From Welwitschia mirabilis (Eukaryota > Gnetophyta > Gnetopsida > Welwitschiales): DNA of 25,339 nt. Positions 1 through 11,309 of the stretch are shown here, piece after piece. The stretch is from NCBI GenBank assembly GCA_051453625.1, contig JBOZIK010000001.1, positions 273,661,355-273,686,693 on the forward strand. Direction: 5' to 3'. The number at the start of each line of letters is the position of its first letter. The first letter of the stretch is position 1. The translations under genes and the position numbers were made by a program. The notes beneath the pieces were generated by a model. It was not told the DNA's origin and ran no database searches. It worked only from the letters and a program-made list of their open reading frames with translations.

Positions 1-48
1 GAAGAAGAAGAAGAAGAAGAAGAAGAAGAAGAAGAAGAAGAAGAAGAA
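1..48. repeat. (GAA)16 microsatellite
   Basis: Sixteen perfect GAA units open the window, so the tract may extend further left. Being uninterrupted, it is much younger than the decayed repeats around it. A shorter GAA run at about 25209-25222 lies in the transposase remnant and is unrelated. Confidence 0.97.
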
Positions 49-519
49 ATGCACTTGTATGAAATAAAAGGAAAGTAACTCCTTTTTATAAGAGAGGAAA
101 GAATCTCTATATATAGATAAACAAAGGCACATTACTCAAGATCACAAGTTCACATGGTATAGCATTGATAAGTGGGAGGAGTAATAAGTGACATTGGAGT
201 ATAAAAAAAGATCATATTTATGACTCATACACCTAACTAGGATGAGTAATATTCTTGTTTTAATTAGTAAGGTTAATTACATGCATCATTTCCTCATGCT
301 AGATCCTTTTTAATCCTTTGTAGGATTATAAGTAAGTTTAATTCATCTAAGACAGCATCAAAAGAATAAATGCATAAATCTTAAAATTGTCATATGGAAC
401 AATAAGAAAAACTCTTCAATTCCAATGAATAAAGAAATGAGGATGCTATGAACCAAGTGTCCTTACACATCTCAAGTACATAAAAGTCATGGTAGAGTAA
501 ATCTACTCATTTATCATTC
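49..519. other. AT-rich DNA with no recognisable gene
   Basis: No frame of useful length or family resemblance is visible here. The stretch contains no CG dinucleotide at all. A TATA-like CTATATATAGATAA lies near 107-120, but nothing downstream supports a promoter before the gap begins. Confidence 0.6.
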
Positions 520-1337
520 NNNNNNNNNNNNNNNNNNNNNNNNNNNNNNNNNNNNNNNNNNNNNNNNNNNNNNNNNNNNNNNNNNNNNNNNNNNNNNNNN
601 NNNNNNNNNNNNNNNNNNNNNNNNNNNNNNNNNNNNNNNNNNNNNNNNNNNNNNNNNNNNNNNNNNNNNNNNNNNNNNNNNNNNNNNNNNNNNNNNNNNN
701 NNNNNNNNNNNNNNNNNNNNNNNNNNNNNNNNNNNNNNNNNNNNNNNNNNNNNNNNNNNNNNNNNNNNNNNNNNNNNNNNNNNNNNNNNNNNNNNNNNNN
801 NNNNNNNNNNNNNNNNNNNNNNNNNNNNNNNNNNNNNNNNNNNNNNNNNNNNNNNNNNNNNNNNNNNNNNNNNNNNNNNNNNNNNNNNNNNNNNNNNNNN
901 NNNNNNNNNNNNNNNNNNNNNNNNNNNNNNNNNNNNNNNNNNNNNNNNNNNNNNNNNNNNNNNNNNNNNNNNNNNNNNNNNNNNNNNNNNNNNNNNNNNN
1001 NNNNNNNNNNNNNNNNNNNNNNNNNNNNNNNNNNNNNNNNNNNNNNNNNNNNNNNNNNNNNNNNNNNNNNNNNNNNNNNNNNNNNNNNNNNNNNNNNNNN
1101 NNNNNNNNNNNNNNNNNNNNNNNNNNNNNNNNNNNNNNNNNNNNNNNNNNNNNNNNNNNNNNNNNNNNNNNNNNNNNNNNNNNNNNNNNNNNNNNNNNNN
1201 NNNNNNNNNNNNNNNNNNNNNNNNNNNNNNNNNNNNNNNNNNNNNNNNNNNNNNNNNNNNNNNNNNNNNNNNNNNNNNNNNNNNNNNNNNNNNNNNNNNN
1301 NNNNNNNNNNNNNNNNNNNNNNNNNNNNNNNNNNNNN
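520..1337. other. assembly gap, 818 N
   Basis: A run of 818 undetermined bases. The length is not a round number, so it may be an estimated gap size rather than a fixed placeholder. The flanks do not resemble each other. Confidence 0.99.
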
Positions 1338-2083
1338 ATGATAAATTATAAAGATGACAAAATAAGGTAATTTAACATGACATCTTATTTTGATAAGGAA
1401 TTTAAATAAGCATAATTAATCATTTGACTAAAACCTTACTATACTTAATATTCAAGTAAATAATGTCTACAAAATGTGGGATATGACATTGCATGTTTAA
1501 GATACATAGAATACTACACAAAGGACATAGTATGTATAAAACTGATATAGTAAGTTCTTAGATAAGAAAGTGAGTTTATATTCTTATCTTGAGGAAAAAA
1601 TATTTTCTTATCTTACATAAGAAAAAGATATAACTTGTGATTTTTAAAGAGGAAGAAGGTAGAGACACTCAATAATAGTGTCTCATCTAGATGTAGTATT
1701 ACATTAATAATAGAGATAGAACCATCACCATGGATTCTAGTAGTCATGGGAATAGTGTGATACAGACTATAGTGAATAAGTCAAATATATCTATTGGAAA
1801 TCATTCCAAGTCTTACATAGTTTTTTGGTTATAGAGTGATCAACTAATCAAAGTTTAAAATCATACTAAAGTGAATCTAAAGATTGAACCATATGAAATG
1901 AAGGTAAATTGAAATCTAATATAGATGGAATGACATATTTTTCTTAAAAGATATTAGTAGCATAACTCTAGAGTAGTCAATTATGATAGGAGTACTACTA
2001 CACTTCTACATTACTATGGAATAAAGTTGCAATTTTTATCTTTGTCAAAAAACATAGATGAGATAACAAAGAAGATATCTTGA
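1338..2083. other. AT-rich stretch upstream of the first pol remnant
   Basis: I see no recognisable domain. By position it would hold the protease or gag end of the Ty3/gypsy element that becomes recognisable at about 2084, but every frame is full of stops and I cannot align it. It contains no CG dinucleotide. Confidence 0.5.
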
Positions 2084-2765
2084 TCATGTGTGTTGATTAA
2101 AAAGAAAAATTTTGAGATATCTAATAATGAAAAGGTAGTTTAGCTGGTTTAGAAGTTCTAGTATAAGTAGATTTATTGATAAATAAGTATGGTAATATTC
2201 TTATAAAGGATCTTTCAAATGAACTTCCATCTAAGAGAAGCCTCATTTACATTATTGAATTTATCTTAAGATTAGGTTTTCTTCATATAACATCATACAT
2301 AATCACACTATAAGTAAGGGATCATATTAAATAAAATGTTAAAATGTGATCATAAAAACAACTCATATAAGAGATTGCATTATCATGTGCTATGTCAACA
2401 ATTTTGCATTAAAGAAGAACAAACAAGGATGAGTCACTAAATAATGAATGCATATATATTTAAAGGTAGTATACCAAATCATAATCTATTATAATTTTTT
2501 ATCTTCTTACATGAGTGATATTATTTACATGCACCTTACTTCAGCAAGATTCATCTAAAGAATGGCTATGATTAGTTTCAATCCAAGAGGGTAATAAGTA
2601 AAGACAACCTATAAACTGATGGATGATTTATATGAGTAATTAGTGATGGTTTTTTAAGCATCAAATTCTCTAATAAATATTATGAGATTAATGAAAAAGA
2701 TACTAAAATAGTTTATTAGTTGACTTATTATTATGTTTTTCTAATGACATTCTTATTTTCAATAG
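2084..2765 (+). pseudogene. Ty3/gypsy pol remnant A: reverse transcriptase, left part
   Basis: This is a broken reverse transcriptase of a Ty3/gypsy retrotransposon. From about 2170 a frame reads KDLSNELPSKRS, matching the PEDLPxELPPKRxIxHxI segment that precedes plant gypsy RT. From about 2374 comes HIRDC (family GHIRES), and from 2601 KTTYKLMDDLYE, then a stop and LVM, where the family has [27 protein letters not shown] follows (family STFMRLM). The catalytic YxDDILIYS box appears at about 2737-2763 as NDILIFN after a frameshift, with the first Asp changed to Asn (GAT to AAT). There are many stops and several frameshifts. It cannot be functional. The lineage differs from the second gypsy element in this window. 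Confidence 0.75.
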
Positions 2766-2865
2766 NNNNNNNNNNNNNNNNNNNNNNNNNNNNNNNNNNN
2801 NNNNNNNNNNNNNNNNNNNNNNNNNNNNNNNNNNNNNNNNNNNNNNNNNNNNNNNNNNNNNNNNN
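2766..2865. other. assembly gap, 100 N placeholder
   Basis: Exactly 100 N, the usual placeholder for a gap of unknown size. Both flanks encode a version of the same RT active-site box, so the join is suspicious (see findings). Confidence 0.99.
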
Positions 2866-4110
2866 TTCAAATTATGTTCTTATTTTTAGTAGCATTCATA
2901 AGAAGCATTTAAAGGATTTAGATATAGTATTAAAAAGTTGATAAGAGAGAAACTATAATGTGGATGGGTAAGTCATAATTCATGTGTGATAAGATTGTGT
3001 ATTTGGGTTTTATGACATATAAAGATATATTTAAAATGTACCTACTGAATTCTAAGATTACTACAGATTAATTCATGCAAAAGACTATCAATGAGATGGA
3101 TAGTTTTAATGGCTTAATAAGTTTTAATTAGAAGTTCATATGAATTTTTAGAGGGATCACTACACATATCATGGGTTCCATTGGAGGTAAAAAAATAAGT
3201 GTTTTAGGTTATCAAAGCAATAAACAAAAGCTATAGATTATTCAAATAAAATCTTTGTAAGAATCATGTGTTAGAATTATCAAATTTCAGCAAGATATTT
3301 CTTATGGATTTGGAGGGAGGTAACATCATGATTGGAGGATTTCTTAGTTAAGAAGATGATCATTAGCATACATTAGTCAAAAATTAAATAATATGAATAA
3401 GTAGTATTCCATATTAATCAAGAGTTCAATGCTATTATCTAGGCTTCAAATAGATTGGAATATTACTTGCTGTTAAAAGAGCTTATCTTATAAACAAATA
3501 ATTAAGCCTTAGAGTATATCAACTCCCAAGTAAATATCAACATATTTACCAATGGGCTAAAGAGTTGTAGGAATTCAGTCTTATCCTAAAGTATTTAAAG
3601 GTAATTACTAGTAGAGTATGTAACACACTTAACCATTGAGGTGAAGTTGTTACTCAAAGTGATATAGAATATTTCTATTACTCATAAGAGGAATACATTG
3701 AGGATATATATTTTGGAGCAATTTAAAAGAGTCTACAAAATGGATAGATAAAACCAGTGACTACCACTTGATAAGTAAAGTGTTATATAGACAAATTTAA
3801 TTATGAATATTAGTTGAAAGCCTATGAGAGAAATTGAAAAAATAGAACACATGTTGGCTATGAGAAGATTTTTGAATTAATAAGTAGAAGATATTTTTAT
3901 TCTAGTTTAAAGAAGTAGGTTAAAACATGGGTATACTAATGCATTATTTTTTAGTCAAAAACACACACATGCAAAACCTTAAATTTTATTATAATATGTG
4001 ATATTTGGGAGATATGCATTAACTATCAAGGTACAAATAGAAATTTTGAACAAGTAAACTAGGGTAATCTACTATAAATTAGTTGATCATAATTATCATT
4101 CTATTATATA
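2866..4110 (+). pseudogene. Ty3/gypsy pol remnant A: RT end, RNase H and integrase zinc region
   Basis: Right of the gap, 2867-2940 reads NYVLIFSSIHKKHLKDLDIVL, which fits the end of the RT palm (DDILIFSxxxEEHLxHLxxVL). At about 3271-3360 comes NFSKIFLMDLEGG, matching the start of gypsy RNase H (PNFxKxFxVxxDASG). The INSQ segment near 3520 and LQEF-like residues near 3570 fit the LNSQxKLNxRHAxWxxxLQxF part. From 3871 a frame reads FELISRRYFYSSLKK, matching the integrase H2C2 region (LISRRYFWPSLKKxVxxFV), with stops where Gln is expected. Beyond about 4110 I lose the alignment. The element is inactive, + strand, with no visible LTRs. Confidence 0.72.
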
Positions 4111-5639
4111 TTTAAGAGATTACAAAATTTTATGAGAAGACATGAAATAAGGATTTGTATAGAAAAGGATTTGGGATTAAGAATGTTATAGATTTATCCT
4201 TATAGAAATTAATAATAATTATTTATAATATAATCCACCAAGCAAGGCTAAACTAAGAAAAGGATACTACATTAAGTATAAATTAGCTTTATAGGTAAGA
4301 AATAAATTATGCACTATATATTTTAAATGTCATTAAAGCACAACTAGTAGATATGTTACATCTTACAATGAAAGAAAAACTAGGACAATGTTTCATAAAC
4401 ACTGAAACATCAATCACCTAATCTGTAATAATACCTTGAAGGAACACATCGAAAAGGCAAATACAAAAGAACAATCAAAATGAATTATCTCATGAATAGT
4501 AAACATAAGTCTATTATTGATGAAATAAAAGAATAAATCTAATTACAAATCAAAGTAAATTTACAAATAAGTAAAAAATATAGCAAATACCAATTTACAA
4601 TTGATAAATACTTACTCTTAGTAAGGAAGATGCTTCATGAATCAATCCCTCATGAATAAATAATTTCCTCATATCCAAGAATTAAAAAAGAGGCTTAGAA
4701 CTTCATCGTGATAAAATCCTTTATCATGTCCATAAGAAATTTGAATATAAAATGATGAAGTCTTATTAGGATGATAGATTAATCTATCATAAACATGTTA
4801 TGATGTGAGATATGTAATGATTTGTCCTTGGGGTAGGCCTTACTTATGTAGCCTTCTTTATAATTCTAGATTATATTGGTATGTTATTATTAATAATAGA
4901 TGGTCATTCATAAATCTCATTGTGTAATATGATTTAGATAGATAGTCCTTAGTTTTCATAAACTGACTTAGCTTTGGGTTGCAAGGTTAATTTCCTAACT
5001 TATTATCTATTTTTCTATCCTTCCTTTCTTTTTAAGAGATTTTATTCCACATAATGATTGTAGCACTAGTAAAGGTAATAATAGCTTTAGTACATTTAAG
5101 TTATTTATATTTATTAAAATCTAGATAGCCTAAGATGATGTATTACTTTAATAACATTTTTAAAAATTAAGGAATAAAACATAGTTAACACTATTTTACT
5201 AATTAATACAATATTTATACCCTTAAAAATGTATTACTTGATACTATTTAGAAGCCAAACATGTTAAATTACATGGGTAAACACACCATAAACTAGTCTA
5301 TTTTTAATACCTTAGCAAATATTAAGAATTTTTAAATTATAAAGACTACTTACCATTTTAAAAATTTTTTAAAGCACCATGGGTAAAATTAAAAATAAAG
5401 TGAAAATTTAGCATGCAAACCTTTAAAGTTTCTATACATATATTTCATGTATTAGAATGATTTATTTTAAAGATTAAAATTTAAAAATGCAAAAAAAATA
5501 ATCTAAACCAAAATTGAACTAAGATTCTAAAGTTTAGATCTTGTTTTTATATACTACTATGATGGTACAAAATACTACTATAGTGGTATATCAATTTTTT
5601 TTCCTTCATAAAAATAAAGATGTATATATCCAAAACATC

Positions 5640-5716
5640 CTTTATATATCACATAAAAGGTATTTTGATTTATAACTTTAAAGTTCTAAAAATGTTAGAT
5701 GATTCAGTAACTTATA
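5640..5716 (+). repeat. dispersed repeat, copy 1
   Basis: About 77 bp resembling 6298-6381. The shared core is GATTTATAACTTTAAA, preceded by ATCA, two variable bases and TAAAA. The two copies are about 660 bp apart in the same orientation. They are too short and diverged to name; fragments of one old transposon or LTR are possible. Confidence 0.55.
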
Positions 5717-6297
5717 CTAAATATCAATGAAGTAGTATGAGAGTTTCTATAAGCCATCTAAGATTTTTAATAAAGCAATAGATGTAGTGTGTTTACAATA
5801 AATTTAAGGAAAGAGATGAGATAATTAGTGATAGTGTTGACTTCACATAATATAGAGGTGAAAATATAGTTCATAAAAATAAAATGCGTAAGGTGATTAT
5901 TAAAAACTATGTGTAACATGATTAAAAGATTATATTTTAGTAAGTAGCAGATTCAAGAGGAATTAAATAGAAAAAACATATCCATTAATAGAAAGCTTAT
6001 GAACAAGATGAGTAGGAGGTAAATGAAGCACCTAAATTTTTATGTGTATAGAAATAATGACCTATTTTAAGTTTAAACCTAGTCTTTTTATTGTTTAAGT
6101 TTTGGAAAATGATTTCCTACATTGATCTTTACATTTGCTAATACTAATGTTATTTTCATGATGGAAAATAAAAAAATTGCACATATTTGTAACTATTTAA
6201 GTATAGATTAGGATATTTATCTCTACCCATTTTTTACTAATGAAATTTTTATTTTGTAAAAATATGATAAATTTAAAAGCATAATTATCTAAATTTT

Positions 6298-6381
6298 CTT
6301 TAGATATCATGTAAAAAGTATTTAGATTTATAACTTTAAAATTTAACAAATATAAAAATATAATTGATGACTCAGAAAAGA
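6298..6381 (+). repeat. dispersed repeat, copy 2
   Basis: Partner of 5640-5716, same orientation. It has the same GATTTATAACTTTAAA core, followed in both copies by an A-rich stretch and GATGA/GATGATT-CAG. The copies differ by substitutions and small indels. Confidence 0.55.
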
Positions 6382-6479
6382 ATGTATATTATGATATGTT
6401 TCTAATCAAGAATATGATAAATTATTAGCTAATATTATGACATTATTATAATATATATTAAGTTACTATGAGATAACTT

Positions 6480-7250
6480 TGTGATTTAGTTTAGTTAAGA
6501 GAGAGATGTGCTACAGAAATGGAAGCGGTTACAGCAATTGCACAAGTGGCAATAGGAAAGGAATAACAAACTTTCTTCTACTACACTTATAAATAGGCAC
6601 ATAGTAAAAGGCATAGGGATCTTTTTGGAGTCTTGGAGAAAAGCTAAAAAGCAAATTCAAGTAAAGGAGATCATAAAAGAAAGATCTATAAAGTGATTTT
6701 ATAAAGCTCAATTACCTATTGTGGAAACATAGGGAAAGTTAATCTTTGTACTTTTTTGTTAAGTAATACAAGCTATGTTATTCTGAAAAGAGTCTTATCT
6801 TGCTTAAGTATGTGATTTGAAAAAGTTACATGCTATACTTTATTGCTCTTAATATTGATGATAGCTAGAGTTGATTTTAAGATGATGTGCTAGCTAGAAA
6901 TAATGGGTTCATATGATTTGGCTGTGTTTCCTCTATTTTAGTTCTTTTATTTTCCCCACATTCTGTAAACTATTATCTATAAGGGGAATCCTATCAGAAC
7001 ACATTTTTTCTAGGAATAGTCATTCTTGATAAAGTTTTTGTCCTAATTTAAAGTTTTATTATGAGTTAAAAGCAAAAAGAAAGAAATCCCTTTATAAAAA
7101 TTCTAATGATTTAAGTTTGTGCATAATTGTGGTGGTTTAAGTTGTATGATTTTTCTAGCATTTTATTAACATTCCAGTTTCTTTTGGAGCATTTTGTTGA
7201 ATCTAGTTAACTGCTTTATAATATTTTTAGATATATGCCAGGCTTATTAT
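6480..7250 (+). other. possible 5' LTR region of the Tat-like element
   Basis: This 770-bp stretch lies just upstream of the gag remnant. It has a clear TATAAATA at 6588-6595 and no coding signal, as expected of an LTR with U3, R and U5. Long minus-strand open frames here (6529-6711) have no family resemblance. I found no matching copy downstream of pol, so the LTR call rests on position and TATA box only. Confidence 0.35.
6588..6595 (+). promoter_or_regulatory. TATA box, probable LTR promoter
   Basis: TATAAATA followed by GGCAC, the usual plant TATA context. It lies about 700 bp upstream of the first gag ATG (7295), a plausible distance for transcription starting in a 5' LTR. Confidence 0.5.
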
Positions 7251-7252
7251 TT

Positions 7253-7270
7253 TGGCATTAAAAGGATGAC
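7253..7270 (+). other. candidate decayed primer-binding site
   Basis: TGGCATT, four A and GGATGA resemble the tRNA-Asp-type primer-binding site common in Athila and Tat elements (TGGCGCC...GGGGAT), with C-to-T and G-to-A changes and about three bases missing. It is well placed, 25-42 bp before the gag ATG. The preceding bases do not end in a clear LTR ...CA, so this is tentative. Confidence 0.3.
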
Positions 7271-7294
7271 ACTTCTAGCCTTTGTTTAGAAATA

Positions 7295-9034
7295 ATGGAG
7301 GCCTTTTTGGAAAAAGACAACCATGGATTATAAAGGTATGTAAAAGGATGATGCATACAAAACCCTAAGAAATACAAGTTAGATGAATAAATTAGTGATA
7401 TACTAGTAACAAAGATTGAACCCTGTAACTTCATGGAGACATGTAAGCACTTAAAAGGGTCAAATAAAATTACAACAGAAGATAGATCTATTAATACAAA
7501 ATCAAAGATAGAAAGAAAAAGCACAAGGATTTGAAGGGTTATATTGGGATGAAAAAGAAGCAGTCAATTCTAACCCTTTGTGTATAGATTATTCTACATC
7601 TCACACATCTAACCCTATAGATCCCATAGTCTTGGAGACCCTTGATAAGATAAGAAACATAAATAATACTAATATTCCAACTTTTAAGATAGAAAAAATG
7701 AAGAACCTATGCTTCATCCAATTCTTTTTGATCATTTTTGCAAAGATAACTATTTAGAAATCAATCTTGACTTCTAAAGATATTTCCCTTTTTCTTTAAA
7801 GGGAGATGCCAATTATGGTTTTATAGATTTCCAAAGTATACTTTTAAAATGTGGAACTCTATAAGACAAGCATTCTTAAACAAATATTAACCAGTTTGAG
7901 TCACTGAAGATTTAAGGGATTAAATTCTAAATGTTAAATAAAAAGATCATGAGAAATTTGATGAGTTCATAGATGGATATTGGATTTTATTAGTACAATG
8001 TCCAAATCATGGGATACCCCTAAGAGAATAGATGAAAGCCCTGTTAAGAGGTCTTTTAAGTGATTCCTTAGAGAAACTAGATATTCTCCATAAGGGTAGC
8101 ATCAGGAATGGTAGCACCTAAGAAATCAAAACTAGTATAGACAAATTATATAAGATGAGTCAAGGATGATCTCAAAATTAGGAGAAAGAAAAGAGGAAGG
8201 TTAATGAAGTTATAATAGAAAAAAATAGATATTGAGCATGCTGGTATATCAGCAGAAACTAATAAAAGAATAGATGCCTTAATAGATGATATTAATAGAT
8301 TAAAACAAGAATAAGAAGTAGATACCTGTGAATACCATAATAAGAAGGACCACCATTCCATGGAATGTCCATGGATGATAGGTTTTATGGAATGGTTAGA
8401 TATTAATAGAATTGATTATAATCCTAATAATAATACTTATCAAATTTTAAAAAAGTCGTATCCTAATCAGACCAAGAAGTAGAAAGGTAAGAAAAAGATA
8501 CCAATGTAGATATTTGTGTAATCAAAGAGGTAGAATTAGAGAAACAGAGAAGGAGAGCCTAGTTACCATCAACAACCAGAAAGGAAAAAAACCTGTAGAA
8601 CCTTCGATACCTACACAACTCCAAAAAAATCCAAGTAAAGCTAGTTGTAAATATGTTCAAACTAGATCAGTAATAAACCATCCTTCACCCCCTAGAAAAA
8701 GGAAATAAACCAAGGAAAATGAAAGTATGATGAAAAATAGTTCAGTAAAAAGGAAAATGGATGATCTTTTACCATTTTTAATGAGGAGTAAGATAATAGA
8801 AAATGTTCCTAGAAAAGGAGAAAAAGATGTAGAATACCTGATTATAGCTCGAAAAGATGCCTCGGTTACTTTAACCTTAGTAAAAATGCTGAAAGACATT
8901 CCATTATACTAGAAGAAAATGAAGAAGTTGTGTAGCAAAGAAGGGAGTAAGAAAGAGAAAGAGAAAACTAATGATGAACAATTAGTAAAAGAGCCAACTA
9001 AAAGAGTTCAGGTATCTTGGGTGTCCATTCAATC
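7295..9034 (+). pseudogene. gag of the Tat-like retrotransposon
   Basis: The capsid and nucleocapsid gene of the retroelement, broken. The first ATG in a plausible frame is at 7295 (MEAFLEKDNHG). A second frame at about 7530-7690 reads GLYWDEKEAVNSNP. From about 7721 the Retrotransposon_gag core is clear: ILFDHF, RYFPFSLKGDANY, then WNSIRQAFLNKY after a one-base shift. HEKFDEF and LLVQCPNHGIP at about 7950-8020 and a leucine-rich helix near 8055 follow. At about 8320-8365 is a Cys-His knuckle, CEYHNKKDHHSMECP, of the C-x2-H-x5-H-x4-C type typical of plant Tat Gag, preceded by a short coiled coil (RIDALIDDINRLKQE). The 8510-9030 part is only Lys/Glu-rich and unalignable. Frameshifts and TAA/TAG stops rule out function. 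Confidence 0.78.
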
Positions 9035-9418
9035 TTTGTGAGAAACCAAATTGAAAAACATAATGATCTTAGAATACCAATTATGGATATAATTGTCAAA
9101 GGTGCTTGTAAAATAGAAGCTTTGGTAGACCTAGGGGCAAGTATTAATCTCATTTCTTATGACATATTTGAATAATTTATAAGCCCTTAGTTAATTCCAT
9201 ATAATGGACAAGTTTATATGGTAGATGGTTCTACAATAAAGCCAAAGGGGATAGTGGAAAATACTTCTATAGAACTACAAGGGTTTAAATATCTAATAGA
9301 TTTAGTGGTTATGAAGACAAAACATAATACTCAACCTATCATACTTAGGAGACCTTGGATGGCAACTACTAATGCCACTATTTATTCTAGGAAGGGGGTA
9401 ATGGAGATTAGTCTGTAA
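9035..9418 (+). pseudogene. retroviral-type aspartic protease of the Tat-like element
   Basis: The polyprotein-processing protease. A single frame runs from 9035 to the TAA at 9416. It contains ALVDLGASINLIS at about 9119-9157, with the catalytic Asp at 9128-9130; Leu follows where classic proteases have Thr or Ser, a variant known in Athila and Tat elements. Further on come VYMVDGSTIKPKGIVE (family LADGSxxxPxGIVE) and PIILRRPWMATTNA at about 9336-9380, matching PIILGRPWLATxxA; the Gly before Arg has become Arg (GGA to AGA). Two stops interrupt the middle (after DIFE and after ISP), both at sites where Gln fits. The last 66 codons (9218-9418) are open. It joins gag and RT in the usual pol order. 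Confidence 0.85.
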
Positions 9419-9693
9419 GATCTAGTATAAAAAATTAAAATATATGATGAGGCATAAATTAAACAATCCTCTACTAACAAAGGAAATAATGCTAATATGA
9501 TCTTTATGAAGGAGGCTTAATAATTATTAGTAAAACAAGAGGTCAAAAGAAGGGAATACTCCTTGAATATTAAACTAGCAGAAAAAGAAGATGTTCATGA
9601 GAAATCTCATCTTGAAGAAGGTTTGGAATAAATTAAAATGCAAAAAAATAAACCTCTAATTTTCAATAGGAATTCGACTTATTTTCAAAAGAG

Positions 9694-10560
9694 GGAATTA
9701 AAAAGAATGTTAGCTAAATGAGCTAATGCTTTTTCTTGGACTCATGAAGATATTTTAGGGGTAGATTCTATCACATATTAACATAAAATCTATCTAGATA
9801 CCATAGTAAAACCTATGAGGAAACTAGAAAGGAGATGCAATCCTCATATGAAATATGTACTCAAAAGGAAAATTTTAACGCTATTAAAAGTAAGATTCAT
9901 CTATCCTATTTCTGATTTAGAATAGGTAAGTCTAGTAATTTTAGTTCCTGAAAAAATAATAAATAGAGAGTATGCATAGATTTTAGGCTGCTGAATGCTG
10001 CAACCTATAAGGATGATTTTCTTTTACCATTTGTGGATCAAGTGTTAGAAATAATTTCTAGTCATAGATACTATAGTTTTTTGGATGGTTACAATGGATA
10101 CAATCAAATTCCAATAGCTCTCGAAGATAAAGAAAAAACAACTTTTACTTATACATGGGGAATCTATGCATTTAGAGTTTTACCTTTTGGGTTGTGTAAT
10201 GCACTAGCTACTTTTTAAAGGCTAGTGAATAGTATATTTCAAGACATGATAGGAAAGTCAGTAGAAGTTTTCATGGATGACTTCTCAACATTTAATGATG
10301 ATTTTGAGGAGGCTTTGGAAAGATTGGAAGTAGTATTAACTCGATGTGAGGAAAAGAATTTGAAATTGAGCTACTCTAAAAGCCATCTTATAGTGGTTGA
10401 AGGAATTGTTTTAGGCCATAGGATATTAGTAAAAGGGATTGAAACTGATGAGTAAAAAATCAATGTTATTAAAGAAATTTCTCCATTAACTAAATTAAAA
10501 GAATTGAGATCATTAGTAGGTCATGTAGGGTACTATAGAAGGTTTGTTACTAATTTTAGT
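9694..10560 (+). pseudogene. reverse transcriptase of the Tat-like element
   Basis: RNA-dependent DNA polymerase domain. In order: ANAFSWTHEDILGVD (about 9720-9765), ERRCNPHMK, IYPISDLE-stop-VS near 9900-9930 (Trp TGG to TAG), a stop for Trp at 9964-9966 before RVCIDF, LNAATYKDDF, LLPFVDQVLE, YSFLDGYNGYNQIPIA, KTTFTYTWG, LPFGLCNA, then TAA for Gln before RLVNSIF, and VFMDDFS with the MDD catalytic triplet intact at 10273-10281. The thumb continues with LTRCEEKNLKLSYSKSH, IVLGHRI and LVGHVGYYRRFVTNF. The two longest open pieces are 10033-10218 and 10225-10455. Damage is mostly point stops plus a one-base shift between about 9925 and 9964. It is the best-preserved domain in the window. Confidence 0.92.
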
Positions 10561-11079
10561 TAAAGTAGTAAACCATTAAGAAATATTCTACAAAAGGATG
10601 TATCCTATGAATGGACCCAAGAATGCTAAAAAACTTTTCAAATTCTTAAAGATAACTTAGTTGAATTCACTATTTTACAAAAACTAGATTAGAATAAAAC
10701 CTTTTACATTATGAGTGATTTCTCATAATATGTTGTTGATGCTATTTTGAAATATAAGAATAATGATTGTAAACCCTATGCTATTGCTTATATTAGTAAA
10801 AATCTTAATTCTACATTAAAAAACTACACAGTTAGAGAAAAGGAGATGTTAGCTATAGTAGTAACCTTAGATAAGTTTAGGTACTATATCCTAGGTTATG
10901 AAGTAAAGACTCACATGAATCATAGTTCCATACGGTTTCTAATGAATAAGAAAGAAGAAAATTCTCGAATTATAAGATGGATACTTTTGATGAAGAAATT
11001 TGATCTGAAAATAGTAGACATGAACGGAATAGAGAATGTGGTGATCGATCAACTATCTATGCTAGAATTCCCTAAATAG
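10561..11079 (+). pseudogene. RNase H of the Tat-like element
   Basis: The domain that degrades RNA in RNA:DNA hybrids during reverse transcription. It starts after the RT thumb: KPLRNILQKDVSYEW, then FYIMSDFS with the first catalytic Asp at 10717-10719 and a TAA for Gln at 10726-10728. From 10747 the frame is open to 11079 and reads KPYAIAYISKNLN, NYTVREKEMLAIV, DKFRYYILGYEV, then HMNHSSIRFLMNKK where the family has YTDHSAIKYLxNK (the Asp is now Asn), IIRWILLMKKFDLKI and ENVVIDQLSML (family ENxVADxLSR). The chain end at the TAG is close to the normal RNase H end. Loss of catalytic residues makes it inactive. Confidence 0.9.
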
Positions 11080-11263
11080 GCTAAACAAATAGACACTCGA
11101 AATGATTTTTCTAATGAGAATTTAGCAAGTTTGGAACAAGAATCTTGGTTTGCAAACATTACTAACTTCTTAGTGAGTAATAAGGTGCAACCTTAATTAA
11201 ACTATTACGAGAATAAGTTATTAAGAGAAGTAAAAAATTATATATGGAAGAACATGATCCTCT

Positions 11264-11309
11264 TCAAATTTTATGGGGATGATGTCATCATGAGGTTTGC
11301 TAGAGAGCC
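11264..11309 (+). repeat. 46-bp duplicated gap flank, left copy
   Basis: These 46 bases, ending GCTAGAGAGCC at the gap edge, are identical to 11410-11455 just right of the gap. Perfect identity in such decayed DNA points to one locus assembled twice, not to an old duplication. Confidence 0.97.

Larger units (their letters stand above)
4111..6480. other. AT-rich intergenic DNA
   Basis: No gene is visible in either strand. Every frame is closed by frequent stops and no family motif stands out. By position the left part could hold the integrase end and 3' LTR of the first gypsy element, but I cannot align it. The only structure I can support is the repeat pair at 5640 and 6298. A near-duplicate of about 20 bp built on ATACTACTATGATGGTA and ATACTACTATAGTGGTA lies at about 5551-5590. 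Confidence 0.5.

Noticed and set aside
7258-7524. Minus-strand open frame of 88 codons
   Set aside because: It lies opposite the gag start and resembles no family; the plus strand gives MEAFLEKDNHG and a long gag-like frame, so it is a shadow.
8657-8899. Minus-strand open frame of 80 codons
   Set aside because: It lies in the lysine-rich gag-protease linker. Opposite an A-rich strand, Phe/Leu-rich open frames are expected by chance.
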